A stretch of 43,257 bases of DNA from Pseudomonas fluorescens (GCF_000968015.1 NZ_LACH01000077.1:1-43257); one strand, 5' to 3'; shown: positions 24,057 through 33,028, numbered from the stretch's first letter. The notes: generated by a model not told the origin, from the letters alone. Numbers and translations are program-made.

Positions 24057-24925
24057 TGAGCAATAAATCGCTGATCGCCCTTATTGTCGGCGTCGTCGTG
24101 GCGATCGCTGCCTGGAACTGTTTCTACATCGTGGCTCAAACCGAGCGTGCGGTGCTGCTGCAGTTCGGTCGTGTGGTCCAGACAGATGTTCAGCCGGGCC
24201 TGCATGTGAAAGTGCCTTACGTTAACCAGGTGCGTAAATTCGACGCACGCCTGATGACGCTGGATGCACCGACACAACGCTTCCTGACGCTGGAAAAGAA
24301 AGCCGTCATGGTTGACGCCTACGCCAAGTGGCGCGTGAAAGATGCCGAGCGCTTCTACACCGCGACTTCCGGCCTCAAGCAGATTGCTGACGAGCGTCTT
24401 TCCCGTCGTCTGGAGTCGGGCCTGCGTGACCAGTTCGGTAAGCGCACGCTGCATGAAGTGGTGTCCGGTGAGCGCGATGCGCTGATGACTGATATCACGG
24501 CTTCGCTGAACAAGATGGCGGAAAAAGAGCTGGGCATCGAAGTTGTCGATGTTCGGGTCAAGGCCATCGATCTGCCGAAAGAAGTGAACCGCAGCGTGTT
24601 CGAGCGCATGAGTTCCGAGCGTGAGCGTGAAGCTCGCGAGCACCGCGCCAAGGGTAACGAACTGTCGGAAGGCATTCGTGCCGACGCTGATCGCCAGCGC
24701 CGCGTGTTGCTGGCTGAAGCCTATCGTGAATCTGAAGAGGTTCGCGGTGATGGTGACGCCCAGGCCGCTGCGATCTACTCCAAGGCCTACGGCCAGGATC
24801 AGGAGTTCTACGGTTTCTACCGTAGCCTGCGTGCCTACCGTGAAAGCTTCGCGAACAAATCCGACGTCATGGTCCTGGACCCAAGCAGCGACTTCTTCCG
24901 TTACCTGGAAAAAGCCAAGCCTTGA
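24056..24925 (+). CDS. hflC: FtsH protease modulator HflC
   Basis: Partner of HflK in the large periplasmic cage around FtsH. 289 residues with an N-terminal membrane anchor (about 6-25), an SPFH domain and a charged coiled-coil region rich in E, R and A (about 180-240). The start codon overlaps the hflK stop (TGATG), so the two are coupled and probably made in equal amounts. Confidence 0.96.
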   Translation: MSNKSLIALIVGVVVAIAAWNCFYIVAQTERAVLLQFGRVVQTDVQPGLHVKVPYVNQVRKFDARLMTLDAPTQRFLTLEKKAVMVDAYAKWRVKDAERFYTATSGLKQIADERLSRRLESGLRDQFGKRTLHEVVSGERDALMTDITASLNKMAEKELGIEVVDVRVKAIDLPKEVNRSVFERMSSEREREAREHRAKGNELSEGIRADADRQRRVLLAEAYRESEEVRGDGDAQAAAIYSKAYGQDQEFYGFYRSLRAYRESFANKSDVMVLDPSSDFFRYLEKAKP

Positions 24926-25012
24926 TACGACGTTGACCTGAATCATCCCCCGCCTGACGGCTAACACCTCGGGCGGGGTGATCCTTTGGGAAAACGTGTG
25001 TATGATGCGGCA

Positions 25013-25035
25013 GCCGGGAAATTCCCGGCTTTTTT
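25013..25035 (+). terminator. Rho-independent terminator after hflC
   Basis: GCCGGGAA, one A, TTCCCGGC, then six T. It lies 88 bases after the hflC stop and ends the long upstream cluster before hisZ. Confidence 0.85.
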
Positions 25036-25243
25036 GCGTCTGCACGTTTGATTGCTGTTTTTTATGCAGGCGTCCGAGTTGAATGACTCGACAGGTTTTT
25101 CGAGGAAAGTGGTTGGCGAAGCCGATTTCAGGCTTTTCGCCACGTTGTCCATGCGCGTGGTTTGTGCGCATGAACCGATCATTTTCTGCTTCACTCAAGG
25201 CTCGCCCAAAGGCTTGTCGCCCGGATCATAGGGGAATGGCGTA
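25036..25243 (+). other. Gene-free leader before hisZ with two hairpins
   Basis: This 208-base stretch holds no supportable gene. Two stems are visible: TGGCGAAGCC with GGCTTTTCGCCA (25114-25142, two-base bulge) and CATGCGC with GCGCATG (25150-25172, nine-base loop). An open 55-codon frame at 25064-25231 has no ribosome binding site and no membrane segment. No clear promoter was found. Confidence 0.5.
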
Positions 25244-26431
25244 ATGGCAACGGTAGACCGCTGGCTGCTGCCAGATGGCATCGAAGAAGTACTGCCACCA
25301 GAAGCGGCGCGCATTGAAGTCGCGCGTCGTCAGGTGTTGGATCTGTTCCAGAGCTGGGGTTACGAGTTTGTCGTGACTCCCCATATCGAGTACCTGGAAT
25401 CCCTGCTGACCGGCGCGGGCCAGGATCTCGATCTGCGTACCTTCAAGGTCATCGACCCGCAATCGGGCCGGCAGATGGGTTTCCGTGCCGACATCACGCC
25501 GCAAGTGGCGCGCATCGATGCGCACACCTTGCGTCGCGAAGGCCCGAGCCGTCTGTGCTATGCCGGTAGTGTGCTGCACGCTCAGCCGCGCGCCTTGTCG
25601 TCCTCGCGCAGCCCGATCCAGTTGGGTGCCGAGTTGTACGGCGATGCCAGCCCGAGCAGCGACGTGGAAGTCATCAGCCTGATGTTGGCTATGCTGCAAC
25701 TGGCCGATGTGCCGGATGTACACATGGACCTCGGTCATGTCGGTATCTACCGCGGGCTGGCTCGCGCCGCCGGTTTGTCCGGTGAAGTTGAACAACAGTT
25801 GTTCGATGCATTGCAACGTAAGGCCATCGACGAGGTCATTACCTTGACCGAAGGCTTGCCTGCCGATCTGTCGGGCATGTTGCGGGCGCTGGTCGACCTG
25901 TGTGGCGGCCGTGAAGTATTGAGCGCTGCCCGCGAGCGTCTGGCGAATGCGCCGGCGCCGGTACTGGCCGCTCTGGACGACTTGCTGGCGATTGCCGAGC
26001 GTCTGTCCACGCGTTTCCCTGAGTTGCCGTTGTATTTCGACCTGGGCGAGTTGCGCGGCTACCACTACCACACGGGTGTGGTGTTTGCGGTGTTCGTGCC
26101 GGGTGTTGGCCAGTCCATTGCTCAGGGCGGTCGTTACGACGACATCGGTGCCGACTTCGGTCGCGCCCGTCCGGCAACCGGCTTCTCTACCGATTTGAAA
26201 ACCCTGGTGACCCTGGGGCGTGCTGAGATCGAGTTACCGTCTGGCGGTATCTGGATGCCTGACAGTACGGATGCGGCACTCTGGCAGCAGGTTTGCCAGT
26301 TGCGCAGTGAGGGTCAGCGTGTCGTTCAGGCTTTGCCTGGGCAACCTTTGGCCGCCGCCCGTGAAGCGGACTGCGACCGGCAATTGATTCAGCAGAACGG
26401 GCTTTGGCAAGTATCGCCACTGGCTTCTTGA
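25244..26431 (+). CDS. hisZ: ATP phosphoribosyltransferase regulatory subunit HisZ
   Basis: A histidyl-tRNA synthetase paralogue that has lost aminoacylation and forms an octamer with the short-form HisG, activating the first step of histidine synthesis and mediating histidine inhibition. 395 residues. The HisRS-like core is seen in RPDITPQVAR-like MGFRADITPQVAR near 80-90 and in QGGRYDDIG near 290. hisG is not in the window. purA follows after a 54-base gap and is probably co-transcribed. Confidence 0.93.
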   Translation: MATVDRWLLPDGIEEVLPPEAARIEVARRQVLDLFQSWGYEFVVTPHIEYLESLLTGAGQDLDLRTFKVIDPQSGRQMGFRADITPQVARIDAHTLRREGPSRLCYAGSVLHAQPRALSSSRSPIQLGAELYGDASPSSDVEVISLMLAMLQLADVPDVHMDLGHVGIYRGLARAAGLSGEVEQQLFDALQRKAIDEVITLTEGLPADLSGMLRALVDLCGGREVLSAARERLANAPAPVLAALDDLLAIAERLSTRFPELPLYFDLGELRGYHYHTGVVFAVFVPGVGQSIAQGGRYDDIGADFGRARPATGFSTDLKTLVTLGRAEIELPSGGIWMPDSTDAALWQQVCQLRSEGQRVVQALPGQPLAAAREADCDRQLIQQNGLWQVSPLAS

Positions 26432-26485
26432 GTTTTCCTGCCGGCCACGGCCGGCACCAAGTTTGCGCGAATGAGGACAAGTGTT

Positions 26486-27775
26486 ATGGGTAAGAATGTC
26501 GTAGTCCTGGGCACCCAATGGGGTGATGAGGGCAAAGGCAAGATCGTTGATCTGCTGACCGAACATGCTGCCGCCGTAGTGCGCTACCAGGGTGGCCACA
26601 ACGCTGGTCACACCTTGGTGATCGATGGCGAAAAAACCGTCTTGCACCTGATCCCGTCGGGCGTGCTGCGCGAAGGCGTGCAGTGCCTGATCGGCAACGG
26701 CGTGGTGGTTGCGCCCGACGCCCTGCTGCGGGAAATCGTCAAGCTGGAAGAGAAAGGTGTACCGGTGCGTGAGCGCCTGCGTATCAGCCCGTCCTGCCCG
26801 CTGATCCTGTCCTTTCACGTTGCGCTGGACCAGGCCCGTGAAAAGGCCCGTGGCGAGCTGAAGATCGGTACAACCGGTCGCGGCATCGGCCCGGCCTACG
26901 AAGACAAGGTTGCGCGCCGTGGTCTGCGTGTTGGCGACCTGCTCAACATGCCGCGCTTTGAAGATAAGTTGCGTGAACTGGTGGACTACCACAACTTCAT
27001 GCTGGTGGGTTACTACAAAGAGCCGGCCATCGAGTTCGAAAAGACCCTGGCTGAGTGCAAAGAATACGCTGAGCTGCTCAAGCCGCTGATGCTGGACGTC
27101 ACGGCCGAGCTGCACGACCTGCGTCGCGCGGGCAAAGACATCATGTTTGAAGGCGCCCAAGGTTCGTTGCTGGACATCGACCACGGTACTTACCCGTACG
27201 TGACCAGCTCCAACACCACCGCTGGCGGCGTGGCTACCGGTTCGGGTGTTGGCCCGATGTTCCTGGACTACATCCTGGGCATCACCAAGGCTTACACCAC
27301 GCGTGTAGGTTCGGGTCCATTCCCGACTGAATTGTTCGACGAAGTCGGTGCGCACTTGGCCAAACAAGGTCACGAGTTCGGCGCGACTACCGGCCGTGCC
27401 CGTCGTTGTGGCTGGTTTGACGCTGTTATCCTGCGTCGCGCTATTGATGTGAACAGCATCTCGGGCATCTGCCTGACCAAGCTGGACGTACTCGACGGTC
27501 TGGAAACCATCAACATCTGCGTCGGCTACAAAGATGCCGCAGGTAACGATGTTGCCCCGACTGACGCTGACAGCTACGTGGGTCTGCAGCCGGTGTACGA
27601 AGAAGTGTCGGGCTGGACCGAGTCGACCGTGGGTGCCAAGACACTGGAAGAGCTGCCAGTCAATGCTCGTGCCTACATCAAACGCGTCGAAGAGCTGATC
27701 GGCGCGCCGATCGACATTATTTCGACGGGCCCGGACCGCAACGAAACCATCGTTCTACGTCACCCGTTCGCTTAA
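26486..27775 (+). CDS. purA: Adenylosuccinate synthetase PurA
   Basis: Condenses IMP and aspartate with GTP, the first committed step to AMP. 429 residues from ATG 26486, with GAGGA nine bases upstream. The N-terminal GTP/IMP loop QWGDEGKGK starts at about residue 10, GHNAGHT follows, and TTGRARRCGWFD near 300 holds the aspartate-binding loop. The gene ends at a strong terminator. Confidence 0.97.
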   Translation: MGKNVVVLGTQWGDEGKGKIVDLLTEHAAAVVRYQGGHNAGHTLVIDGEKTVLHLIPSGVLREGVQCLIGNGVVVAPDALLREIVKLEEKGVPVRERLRISPSCPLILSFHVALDQAREKARGELKIGTTGRGIGPAYEDKVARRGLRVGDLLNMPRFEDKLRELVDYHNFMLVGYYKEPAIEFEKTLAECKEYAELLKPLMLDVTAELHDLRRAGKDIMFEGAQGSLLDIDHGTYPYVTSSNTTAGGVATGSGVGPMFLDYILGITKAYTTRVGSGPFPTELFDEVGAHLAKQGHEFGATTGRARRCGWFDAVILRRAIDVNSISGICLTKLDVLDGLETINICVGYKDAAGNDVAPTDADSYVGLQPVYEEVSGWTESTVGAKTLEELPVNARAYIKRVEELIGAPIDIISTGPDRNETIVLRHPFA

Positions 27776-27794
27776 TAAGTCGTTGATGTAAAAC

Positions 27795-27822
27795 ACAAAG
27801 GCCCCTTAATTGGGGCCTTTGT
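27795..27822. terminator. Terminator after purA
   Basis: ACAAAGGCCCC, loop TTAATT, GGGGCCTTTGT: an 11-bp perfect stem 20 bases after the purA stop. Confidence 0.88.
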
Positions 27823-27925
27823 CGTTTCTGTCTGTCGGACGGCACGACCCTTGCTGTGAACTTCATTAAGCGCATCGCTTCTAGCGTGCCATCAATTTAA
27901 TGGCGTTAAAGCAGAGGGATTCTAA

Positions 27926-29860
27926 GTGTCGGCCGTTCTCTCACTGTTACAAAGCCGTCTATTACGGCCTGTGTTCGTTACCCTTGGTATCGCACTGTTG
28001 GTGCAGGTGCTGGTGGCTGTCGCCCTGACTCGGAGCACAGTGACTGCACTGGAAGCCGATCTGGGCGTGCGCCTGGGTGCCGACAGTCAAAAACTTTCCG
28101 GTGAGTTGGAGCAGGCAGGGCGTGAAGTCACGTCGAGCCTCGACAGCCTCTCCGCCAGCACTCGTCAACGCCTTACGGCCGGTTTGTCCTCGCGATTGAA
28201 GGACGAGCAGGCACAACTGCGTGCGACGCTGGAGAAGGATCTGAAGGACTCCGCCAATGATATGGCGCAGCTTCTGGCTTCGGTCGCACCCCGCGCCATG
28301 TGGGACAGCGACGTTCCAACCCTGTCCGAATTCGCCCGCCGGGCTCAGCGCAATCCCAACGTGTTGTTCGTGGTCTACGACGACGCCACGGGGCAGCATC
28401 TGACGCGCTACCTCAACCGCGAGAACCCGATCAACAAGGCGCTGCTTGAGAAGGGTCAGGGCGAGCGCGCCCTGGACAAGGTGCTGGATGCGGCGAAGAA
28501 CGATCCGTCGGTCTTTTACCTCGAAGCCTCGATCAATCCTAACGGCGTGGAAATCGGCAAGGTCTTGATGGGCGTCTCGACCGCCTCGGTGGAAACCGAT
28601 CTGGCGGCGCTGGACAAACGTTTCTCGGCGCTGATCGCCAGCAGTGATCAATTGGTGGGCGACAGCCTCAAGGGCGCCGCAGCTGATAGCGCAGCTGCGA
28701 TGCGCGCGCGCTTGCAGTCGGCGCAATCCACGGCCTCTGAAATGAAAGCCAACACCACCAGTACTGTTCAGGAAGCGGCGGGCACTTTGCGCTGGCGCAT
28801 CGGCATGGGGCTCGCGCTGGTCGGTTGCGGTGTGCTGCTGTTGCTCGCGGTGGTGCTGGGTCGTCGAGTGGTCAATCGCCTGAAATTGCTGATTGCGGCC
28901 ATGGATGATTTGGCGGCGGGCGAGGGCGATCTGACCAAGCGTGTGCAGATCAACAGCAAGGACGAAATCGGCGATATGGCCTCGGCGGTCAATCGCTTTG
29001 TGGATAAGTTGCAGCCGATCGTGCGCGAAGCGGGCGATGTGGCTCAGCGCACTGGCGTGGAAATCGGCGCCATGACCTTGCGCAATGCCGGAGCCGATGC
29101 AGCGGCGGGCATGCAGCGTGATGAAGTGGCGGAGAGCCTGCGTGCGTTGTCGCAAATGGCGGATGACGCTCAGTCTGAAAGCCACGCCATGCAGGCGGCC
29201 TTGCAGCAAGTGGTGGATATTCGTTCGGCCACGGATGAAAACACGCGGACCTCGGCGAAAGTCGGCAGTCTGATCGAGGCGTTGGCCGGGCAGGTCGATA
29301 CCGGGGCGAAAGTCATCGAGCGGCTGGCGCAGCAGAGTGAGCAGATTGAAGTGGTGCTGACTGTGATTCACGGGATCGCCGAGCAAACCAACCTGCTAGC
29401 GCTGAACGCGGCGATCGAAGCGGCGCGTGCGGGCGAGACCGGTCGCGGGTTTGCCGTGGTGGCCGATGAAGTGCGGGCGCTGGCGAGCAAGACGCAAAGC
29501 TCCACTGGCGACATTCAGGCGCACATCGTTGCCTTGCAACAAGGTGCGCGTGAGGCGGTGGCCGCGATCGGTCAGGCCGGGCGTCAGGCCAGCGAAGGTT
29601 TGCTGGTGTTGCGTGACAGTGCGCGGTTGCAGCAGTCGGTGCAGACGTCGGTCGAGCAAGTGCATGCGGCGATAGGTCTGGCAACGCAGGCAGCGGCGCA
29701 TCAGGCGCAAGGCGCACAAGCGGTGCGCGGTCGGGTTGAGACCATTCATGCGCAGGCTGAGAAAGCGGCTCAAGCGGTGGTGGAAACCACCGCCAGCGGC
29801 AAGGTGCTGGATGGGCTGGCGGCGCAGTTGAAGGCGAGTCTGGGGCAGTTCCGGGCTTGA
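27926..29860 (+). CDS. Methyl-accepting chemotaxis protein
   Basis: A 644-residue membrane chemoreceptor. TM1 is about 16-36, a periplasmic region spans 37-291, TM2 is about 292-312, and HAMP covers 313-366 with AAGEGDLTKRV. The cytoplasmic signalling hairpin follows, with its tip at IAEQTNLLALNAAIEAARAG (484-503) where CheA and CheW bind. The periplasmic part begins and ends with long helices around a segment (about 130-220) that may be a Cache-like sensor; the ligand cannot be named. No CheR-binding pentapeptide is seen at the C-terminus (ends QFRA). The start is GTG 27926 with GAGGG eight bases upstream. It stands alone. Confidence 0.93.
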   Translation: MSAVLSLLQSRLLRPVFVTLGIALLVQVLVAVALTRSTVTALEADLGVRLGADSQKLSGELEQAGREVTSSLDSLSASTRQRLTAGLSSRLKDEQAQLRATLEKDLKDSANDMAQLLASVAPRAMWDSDVPTLSEFARRAQRNPNVLFVVYDDATGQHLTRYLNRENPINKALLEKGQGERALDKVLDAAKNDPSVFYLEASINPNGVEIGKVLMGVSTASVETDLAALDKRFSALIASSDQLVGDSLKGAAADSAAAMRARLQSAQSTASEMKANTTSTVQEAAGTLRWRIGMGLALVGCGVLLLLAVVLGRRVVNRLKLLIAAMDDLAAGEGDLTKRVQINSKDEIGDMASAVNRFVDKLQPIVREAGDVAQRTGVEIGAMTLRNAGADAAAGMQRDEVAESLRALSQMADDAQSESHAMQAALQQVVDIRSATDENTRTSAKVGSLIEALAGQVDTGAKVIERLAQQSEQIEVVLTVIHGIAEQTNLLALNAAIEAARAGETGRGFAVVADEVRALASKTQSSTGDIQAHIVALQQGAREAVAAIGQAGRQASEGLLVLRDSARLQQSVQTSVEQVHAAIGLATQAAAHQAQGAQAVRGRVETIHAQAEKAAQAVVETTASGKVLDGLAAQLKASLGQFRA

Positions 29861-29876
29861 TGTGTTGTCTGCGCTT

Positions 29877-29977
29877 CCGCTATCGCGAGCAAGCTCGCTC
29901 CCACATTGGATTTGAGGTGTTCACAAATTTTGTGTCCCCCACAATCACTGTGGGAGCGAGCTTGCTCGTGATAGCGG
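29877..29977. repeat. REP pair (GCGAGC family)
   Basis: CCGCTATCGCGAGCAAGCTC is mirrored at the right end, where one unit reads GCTCGTGATAGCGG (a C-to-T change). It separates the convergent chemoreceptor and iron-permease genes and ends three bases before the permease stop. Confidence 0.88.
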
Positions 29978-29979
29978 TC

Positions 29980-31545
29980 TCAGCGGCTCAAGTACATCCG
30001 GGTAGTAAGCAGATAAACCGGCAACCCCGACACCAGAATCAACAACGCCGCATAAGGCGCCGCCGCCGCAAACTCCACATTGGCGGTATGCGCCCACACT
30101 TCAGTAGCCAGCGTATTAAGCCCGGTAGGGCTTAACAGCAACGTCGCCGTCAGTTCCTTCATCGCATCCAGAAACACCAGCGCAAACGCTGCGCCGAGTG
30201 CAGGAAAAATGATTGGCAGCGTCACTCGACAAAACGCACTGAAAGACGATGCACCCAGCGTGCGTGCAGCTTCTTCCAGTTGCGGCGCGGCCTTGTTCAG
30301 CGCCGTGCGAATCGGTGCCTGCGCCAGCGGCAGAAACAACAGCGCATAAGCAATCAGCAACAGCGCAGAAGTCTGATACAGCGCCGGCACATAGTGCAGG
30401 GCGAAATACACCAGCGTCAGCGCGATCACCAGTCCTGGCAGCGCATGCAGCAGATACGGCAAGCGTTCGGCCCAGATCGCCAATTGGCCCTTATGGCGCA
30501 CCACCAGCAATCCCACCGGCACTGCCAGCACCAGGCACAACGCGGCGCCGCCCAGCGACAACGCCAGGGAGGAGAGCAGCGCCTCGCTGATTGCTGCCAC
30601 CGGGAAAGCTGCCGACGAACCCACTGCCAGCCAGTACGCCAGCATTCCGAGCGGAATACCGCTGCCGATGATCGCCAGCGCCAGGCAATACAGTTGTCCG
30701 GCAGCAGCCCAAGGCCCCAGCCGAACCTGTTCCGCATGCCGGGCTGCGCCCTGACCGGTACGCACGTGTCGGCCCTTGCCGCGTACACGCAATTCCAGCC
30801 ACAGCAGTATCAGGCACAGCGCCAGCAACACCGCGGAAAGCATCGCAGCATTCGCGTTACTGAATTCCAGTTCGAACTGTTGATAGATCGCGGTGGTAAA
30901 GGTTTGCAGTCCAATGATCGACAGCGCACCGAATTCCACCAGCATGTGCAGCGCGATCAGCAGCGAACCGGCAAGCAGTGACGGCCAGAGCAGCGGCAGA
31001 GTGATTCTGAAAAATACGCCCCAGCGATTCTGCCCCAGTGTGCGGGCGGATTCTTCGAGGGAGGGATCGAGATTGCGCAGGGTCGCCGCGACCGGCAGAA
31101 AGATCAGTGGATACTTGGACAGGGTCATCACCAGGATCGCCCCGCCCAAGCCTTCGAAATGAGCGCTCAGCGAGACCCAGGTAAAGCTGCTGACAAATGC
31201 CGGTACCGCGAACGGCAGGCACAGAATCACGCCCCACAAGCGCCGCCCCGGCAAGTTGCTACGCTCAAGCAGCCAGGCCAGCGACAGGCCGATCACGCCA
31301 CAGGCGAGCGTCACACCGACCATCAGCGCCAAGGTGTTGCGCAGCAGGCCAAATACATAAGGCCGCCACAACAAATGCAGCGCCTGGGCCCAGCCGGCCT
31401 GCCAGGTCTTGAGCCCTACATACGCTATCGGCAACAGGCTGAGTACCACCAACAGCAAAACCGGCAGCAGCAGCCAGATCGATGGCCGCTTGCGCCGTGG
31501 CACGTAACCCCCGCTCAAGGCGGGGGCGGATAACGATGCGCTCAT
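29980..31545 (-). CDS. Ferric-iron ABC transporter permease (FbpB/HitB-type)
   Basis: A 521-residue inner-membrane permease with two homologous halves, each with about six membrane segments. Each half has an EAA loop that contacts the ATPase: EESARTLG at 164-171 and EEAARTLG at 424-431. The fused, double-length form is typical of the FbpB/SfuB/HitB iron permeases. The start codon overlaps the stop of the upstream binding-protein gene by one base, so translation is coupled. No ATPase gene lies in the window. Confidence 0.9.
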   Translation of the reverse strand: MSASLSAPALSGGYVPRRKRPSIWLLLPVLLLVVLSLLPIAYVGLKTWQAGWAQALHLLWRPYVFGLLRNTLALMVGVTLACGVIGLSLAWLLERSNLPGRRLWGVILCLPFAVPAFVSSFTWVSLSAHFEGLGGAILVMTLSKYPLIFLPVAATLRNLDPSLEESARTLGQNRWGVFFRITLPLLWPSLLAGSLLIALHMLVEFGALSIIGLQTFTTAIYQQFELEFSNANAAMLSAVLLALCLILLWLELRVRGKGRHVRTGQGAARHAEQVRLGPWAAAGQLYCLALAIIGSGIPLGMLAYWLAVGSSAAFPVAAISEALLSSLALSLGGAALCLVLAVPVGLLVVRHKGQLAIWAERLPYLLHALPGLVIALTLVYFALHYVPALYQTSALLLIAYALLFLPLAQAPIRTALNKAAPQLEEAARTLGASSFSAFCRVTLPIIFPALGAAFALVFLDAMKELTATLLLSPTGLNTLATEVWAHTANVEFAAAAPYAALLILVSGLPVYLLTTRMYLSR

Positions 31546-32555
31546 CAGTTCAAGCCAACGTCACGTTCCAGGTCCAGGGCTTCCTCGGCATTGCCGAGGT
31601 CGGCGGGCGTGACCTTCGGTGCCTCAAGTTCGCTAAACGGCTTGAGCCCGCGATCCGATTCCATGCCTTTGTGCAGAGGGTACTCGGCGGTGGTCTGGGT
31701 GATCACGCGCTGACCTTCTTCGCTGGCCATGTAGGCAAGGAATTGCTGGGCTTCTTTTGGATGTTTGCTGGATTTCAGTACGGCCGCACTGGAAACAGTG
31801 ATCAGCCCGCCGACGTCGCCGCCGGTGAAATAATGCAATTTCGAATCGAGCAGGCCTTTTTCACGCTGCAAGGCGAACCAGTAATAGTTGTTCACCAGCA
31901 CGGTAGCGACTTCGCCGTTTTCCACCGCCTTCAGTGCAACCATGTTGTTGCTGTAGGTCTTGCCGAAAGCACGCAAACCGGTCAGCCATTCTTCAGCCGC
32001 GTCCATGCCGTGCATTTTGATGATGGCCACGGCCTGTTCCTGAAACGCGCCGCTGGTAGGCACGAAGCCGACCTTGCCTTGCCATTTCGGATCGGAGAAC
32101 TCCATGACCGACTTGGGTAAGTCTTTTTCGTCAATCAGTTTCGGGTTGAAGGCGACCACGCGGACTCGCGCGGTTACACCGATCCAGGTGCCATTGCCGG
32201 CGACGTAGTCTTTTGGCAGAACGGCCAGGGTGGCGGCATCGGTCTGTGCGAGCAGGCCTTGTTCGCCGAGTTTGTTCAATGGTGGCGATTCTTCGGTGTA
32301 GATCACGTCGGCAGGGGAGCGATCACCTTCTTCAACGACCTGGCTGGCGAGCTGGTTGCTGCTGCCTTTACGCACATTGACGTGAATCCCGGTCTTGGCT
32401 TCGAAGGCTTTGGCGATGGCGTCGCCGACTTCTTTGTGTTGACCATTATAGAGTGTCAGGGAAACCGGTTCGGCGGCTTGGGTGAGGGGAGTGGCGAGTG
32501 TCAGGCCGAGCAGGGTTATGGTCAGGCCGCGGCGCAGGGTATTTCGAAACATCAT
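31545..32555 (-). CDS. Periplasmic ferric-iron-binding protein (FbpA/HitA-type)
   Basis: 336 residues from ATG 32555, which has AGGAA eight bases upstream; a TTG at 32561 and the ATG at 32552 are alternatives. The signal peptide is about 1-28, ending in TQAA. The YNGQH segment (H40), YTEES (E88/E89) and the tyrosine pair Y224-Y225 in NNYYWF match the iron-ligating His, Glu and two Tyr of FbpA. It delivers Fe(III) to the permease encoded directly downstream. A Fur-box-like palindrome lies 36 bases upstream. Confidence 0.92.
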   Translation of the reverse strand: MMFRNTLRRGLTITLLGLTLATPLTQAAEPVSLTLYNGQHKEVGDAIAKAFEAKTGIHVNVRKGSSNQLASQVVEEGDRSPADVIYTEESPPLNKLGEQGLLAQTDAATLAVLPKDYVAGNGTWIGVTARVRVVAFNPKLIDEKDLPKSVMEFSDPKWQGKVGFVPTSGAFQEQAVAIIKMHGMDAAEEWLTGLRAFGKTYSNNMVALKAVENGEVATVLVNNYYWFALQREKGLLDSKLHYFTGGDVGGLITVSSAAVLKSSKHPKEAQQFLAYMASEEGQRVITQTTAEYPLHKGMESDRGLKPFSELEAPKVTPADLGNAEEALDLERDVGLN

Positions 32556-32590
32556 TCGCAAGGTTCCTCACTGTCGCATTGCAAAAACTT

Positions 32591-32616
32591 GAAACAATGA
32601 TAAACGATATTGTTTC
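32591..32616 (-). promoter_or_regulatory. Fur-box-like operator upstream of the iron transporter
   Basis: GAAACAAT and ATTGTTTC flank GATAAACGAT, forming a 26-base palindrome. The 19 bases 32593-32611 match the classical Fur consensus at 13 positions by my count. The position just upstream of the binding-protein gene supports iron repression by Fur. Confidence 0.65.
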
Positions 32617-32649
32617 TCAAGTGCGCCTTGCAGGGCTGGCGGGGGTTTG

Positions 32650-32745
32650 GTAGGAGCTGCCGAAGGCTGCGATCTTTTGATCTTGATTGTTGGCGGAGCT
32701 GAAAATGCTGAAGATCAAAAGATCGCAGCCTTCGGCAGCTCCTAC
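32650..32745. repeat. REP pair, second family (GTAGGAGCTGCCG)
   Basis: GTAGGAGCTGCCGAAGGCTG followed by CGATCTTTTGATC, mirrored at the right end. It is the same family as the element at the queG stop, with a longer centre. Confidence 0.9.
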
Positions 32746-32782
32746 AGAGGTTGTGCTGGCATATTTTAAATGTCAGAAACGC

Positions 32783-32806
32783 AAAAACCCGCTTTCGCGG
32801 GTTTTT
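32783..32806 (-). terminator. Terminator of the left tRNA-Leu gene
   Basis: AAAAACCCGC, TTTC loop, GCGGGTTTTT. On the minus strand it lies about 33 bases beyond the tRNA 3' end. A second perfect 10-bp stem (AAATTTCAGA/TCTGAAATTT, 32810-32834) lies in the trailer between them. Confidence 0.9.
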
Positions 32807-32838
32807 GTGAAATTTCAGATCGACTCTGAAATTTGAAT

Positions 32839-32925
32839 TGGTGCCCAGAAGAAGACTCGAACTTCCACGACCTTGCGGTCACCAGCACCTGAAGCTGGCG
32901 TGTCTACCAATTTCACCATCTGGGC
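32839..32925 (-). tRNA. tRNA-Leu(CAG), copy 1
   Basis: 87 bases including the encoded CCA. On the minus strand it starts GCCCAGATGG and ends TCTGGGCACCA, with a seven-pair acceptor stem. The anticodon loop TTCAGGT gives anticodon CAG, reading CUG. A long variable arm (GACCGCAAGGTC region) is typical of leucine tRNAs. Its sequence is identical to copy 2. Confidence 0.97.
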
Positions 32926-32959
32926 ATAATCTTCAGCGTTGCCGCTGTTGATGTGGCGC

Positions 32960-32988
32960 ACTATACGGAGAGCTTTTTGATCTGTAAA
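32960..32988 (-). promoter_or_regulatory. Promoter of tRNA-Leu copy 1
   Basis: On the minus strand TTTACA, 17 bases, TATAGT, placed about 35 bases upstream of the mature 5' end. A GC-rich discriminator (GCGCC) follows, as is usual for stable-RNA promoters. Confidence 0.85.
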
Positions 32989-33028
32989 CCCCTGATTTAG
33001 TTTTAATAAATCAGAGGCTTAGAATGCA

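Noticed and set aside
25001..25006. TATGAT as a promoter for hisZ
   Set aside because: It has no -35 partner, and a transcript from it would begin at the rho-independent terminator.
25064..25231. A 55-codon frame upstream of hisZ (starting MQASELND)
   Set aside because: No Shine-Dalgarno, no family resemblance, and it spans two hairpins of the presumed leader.
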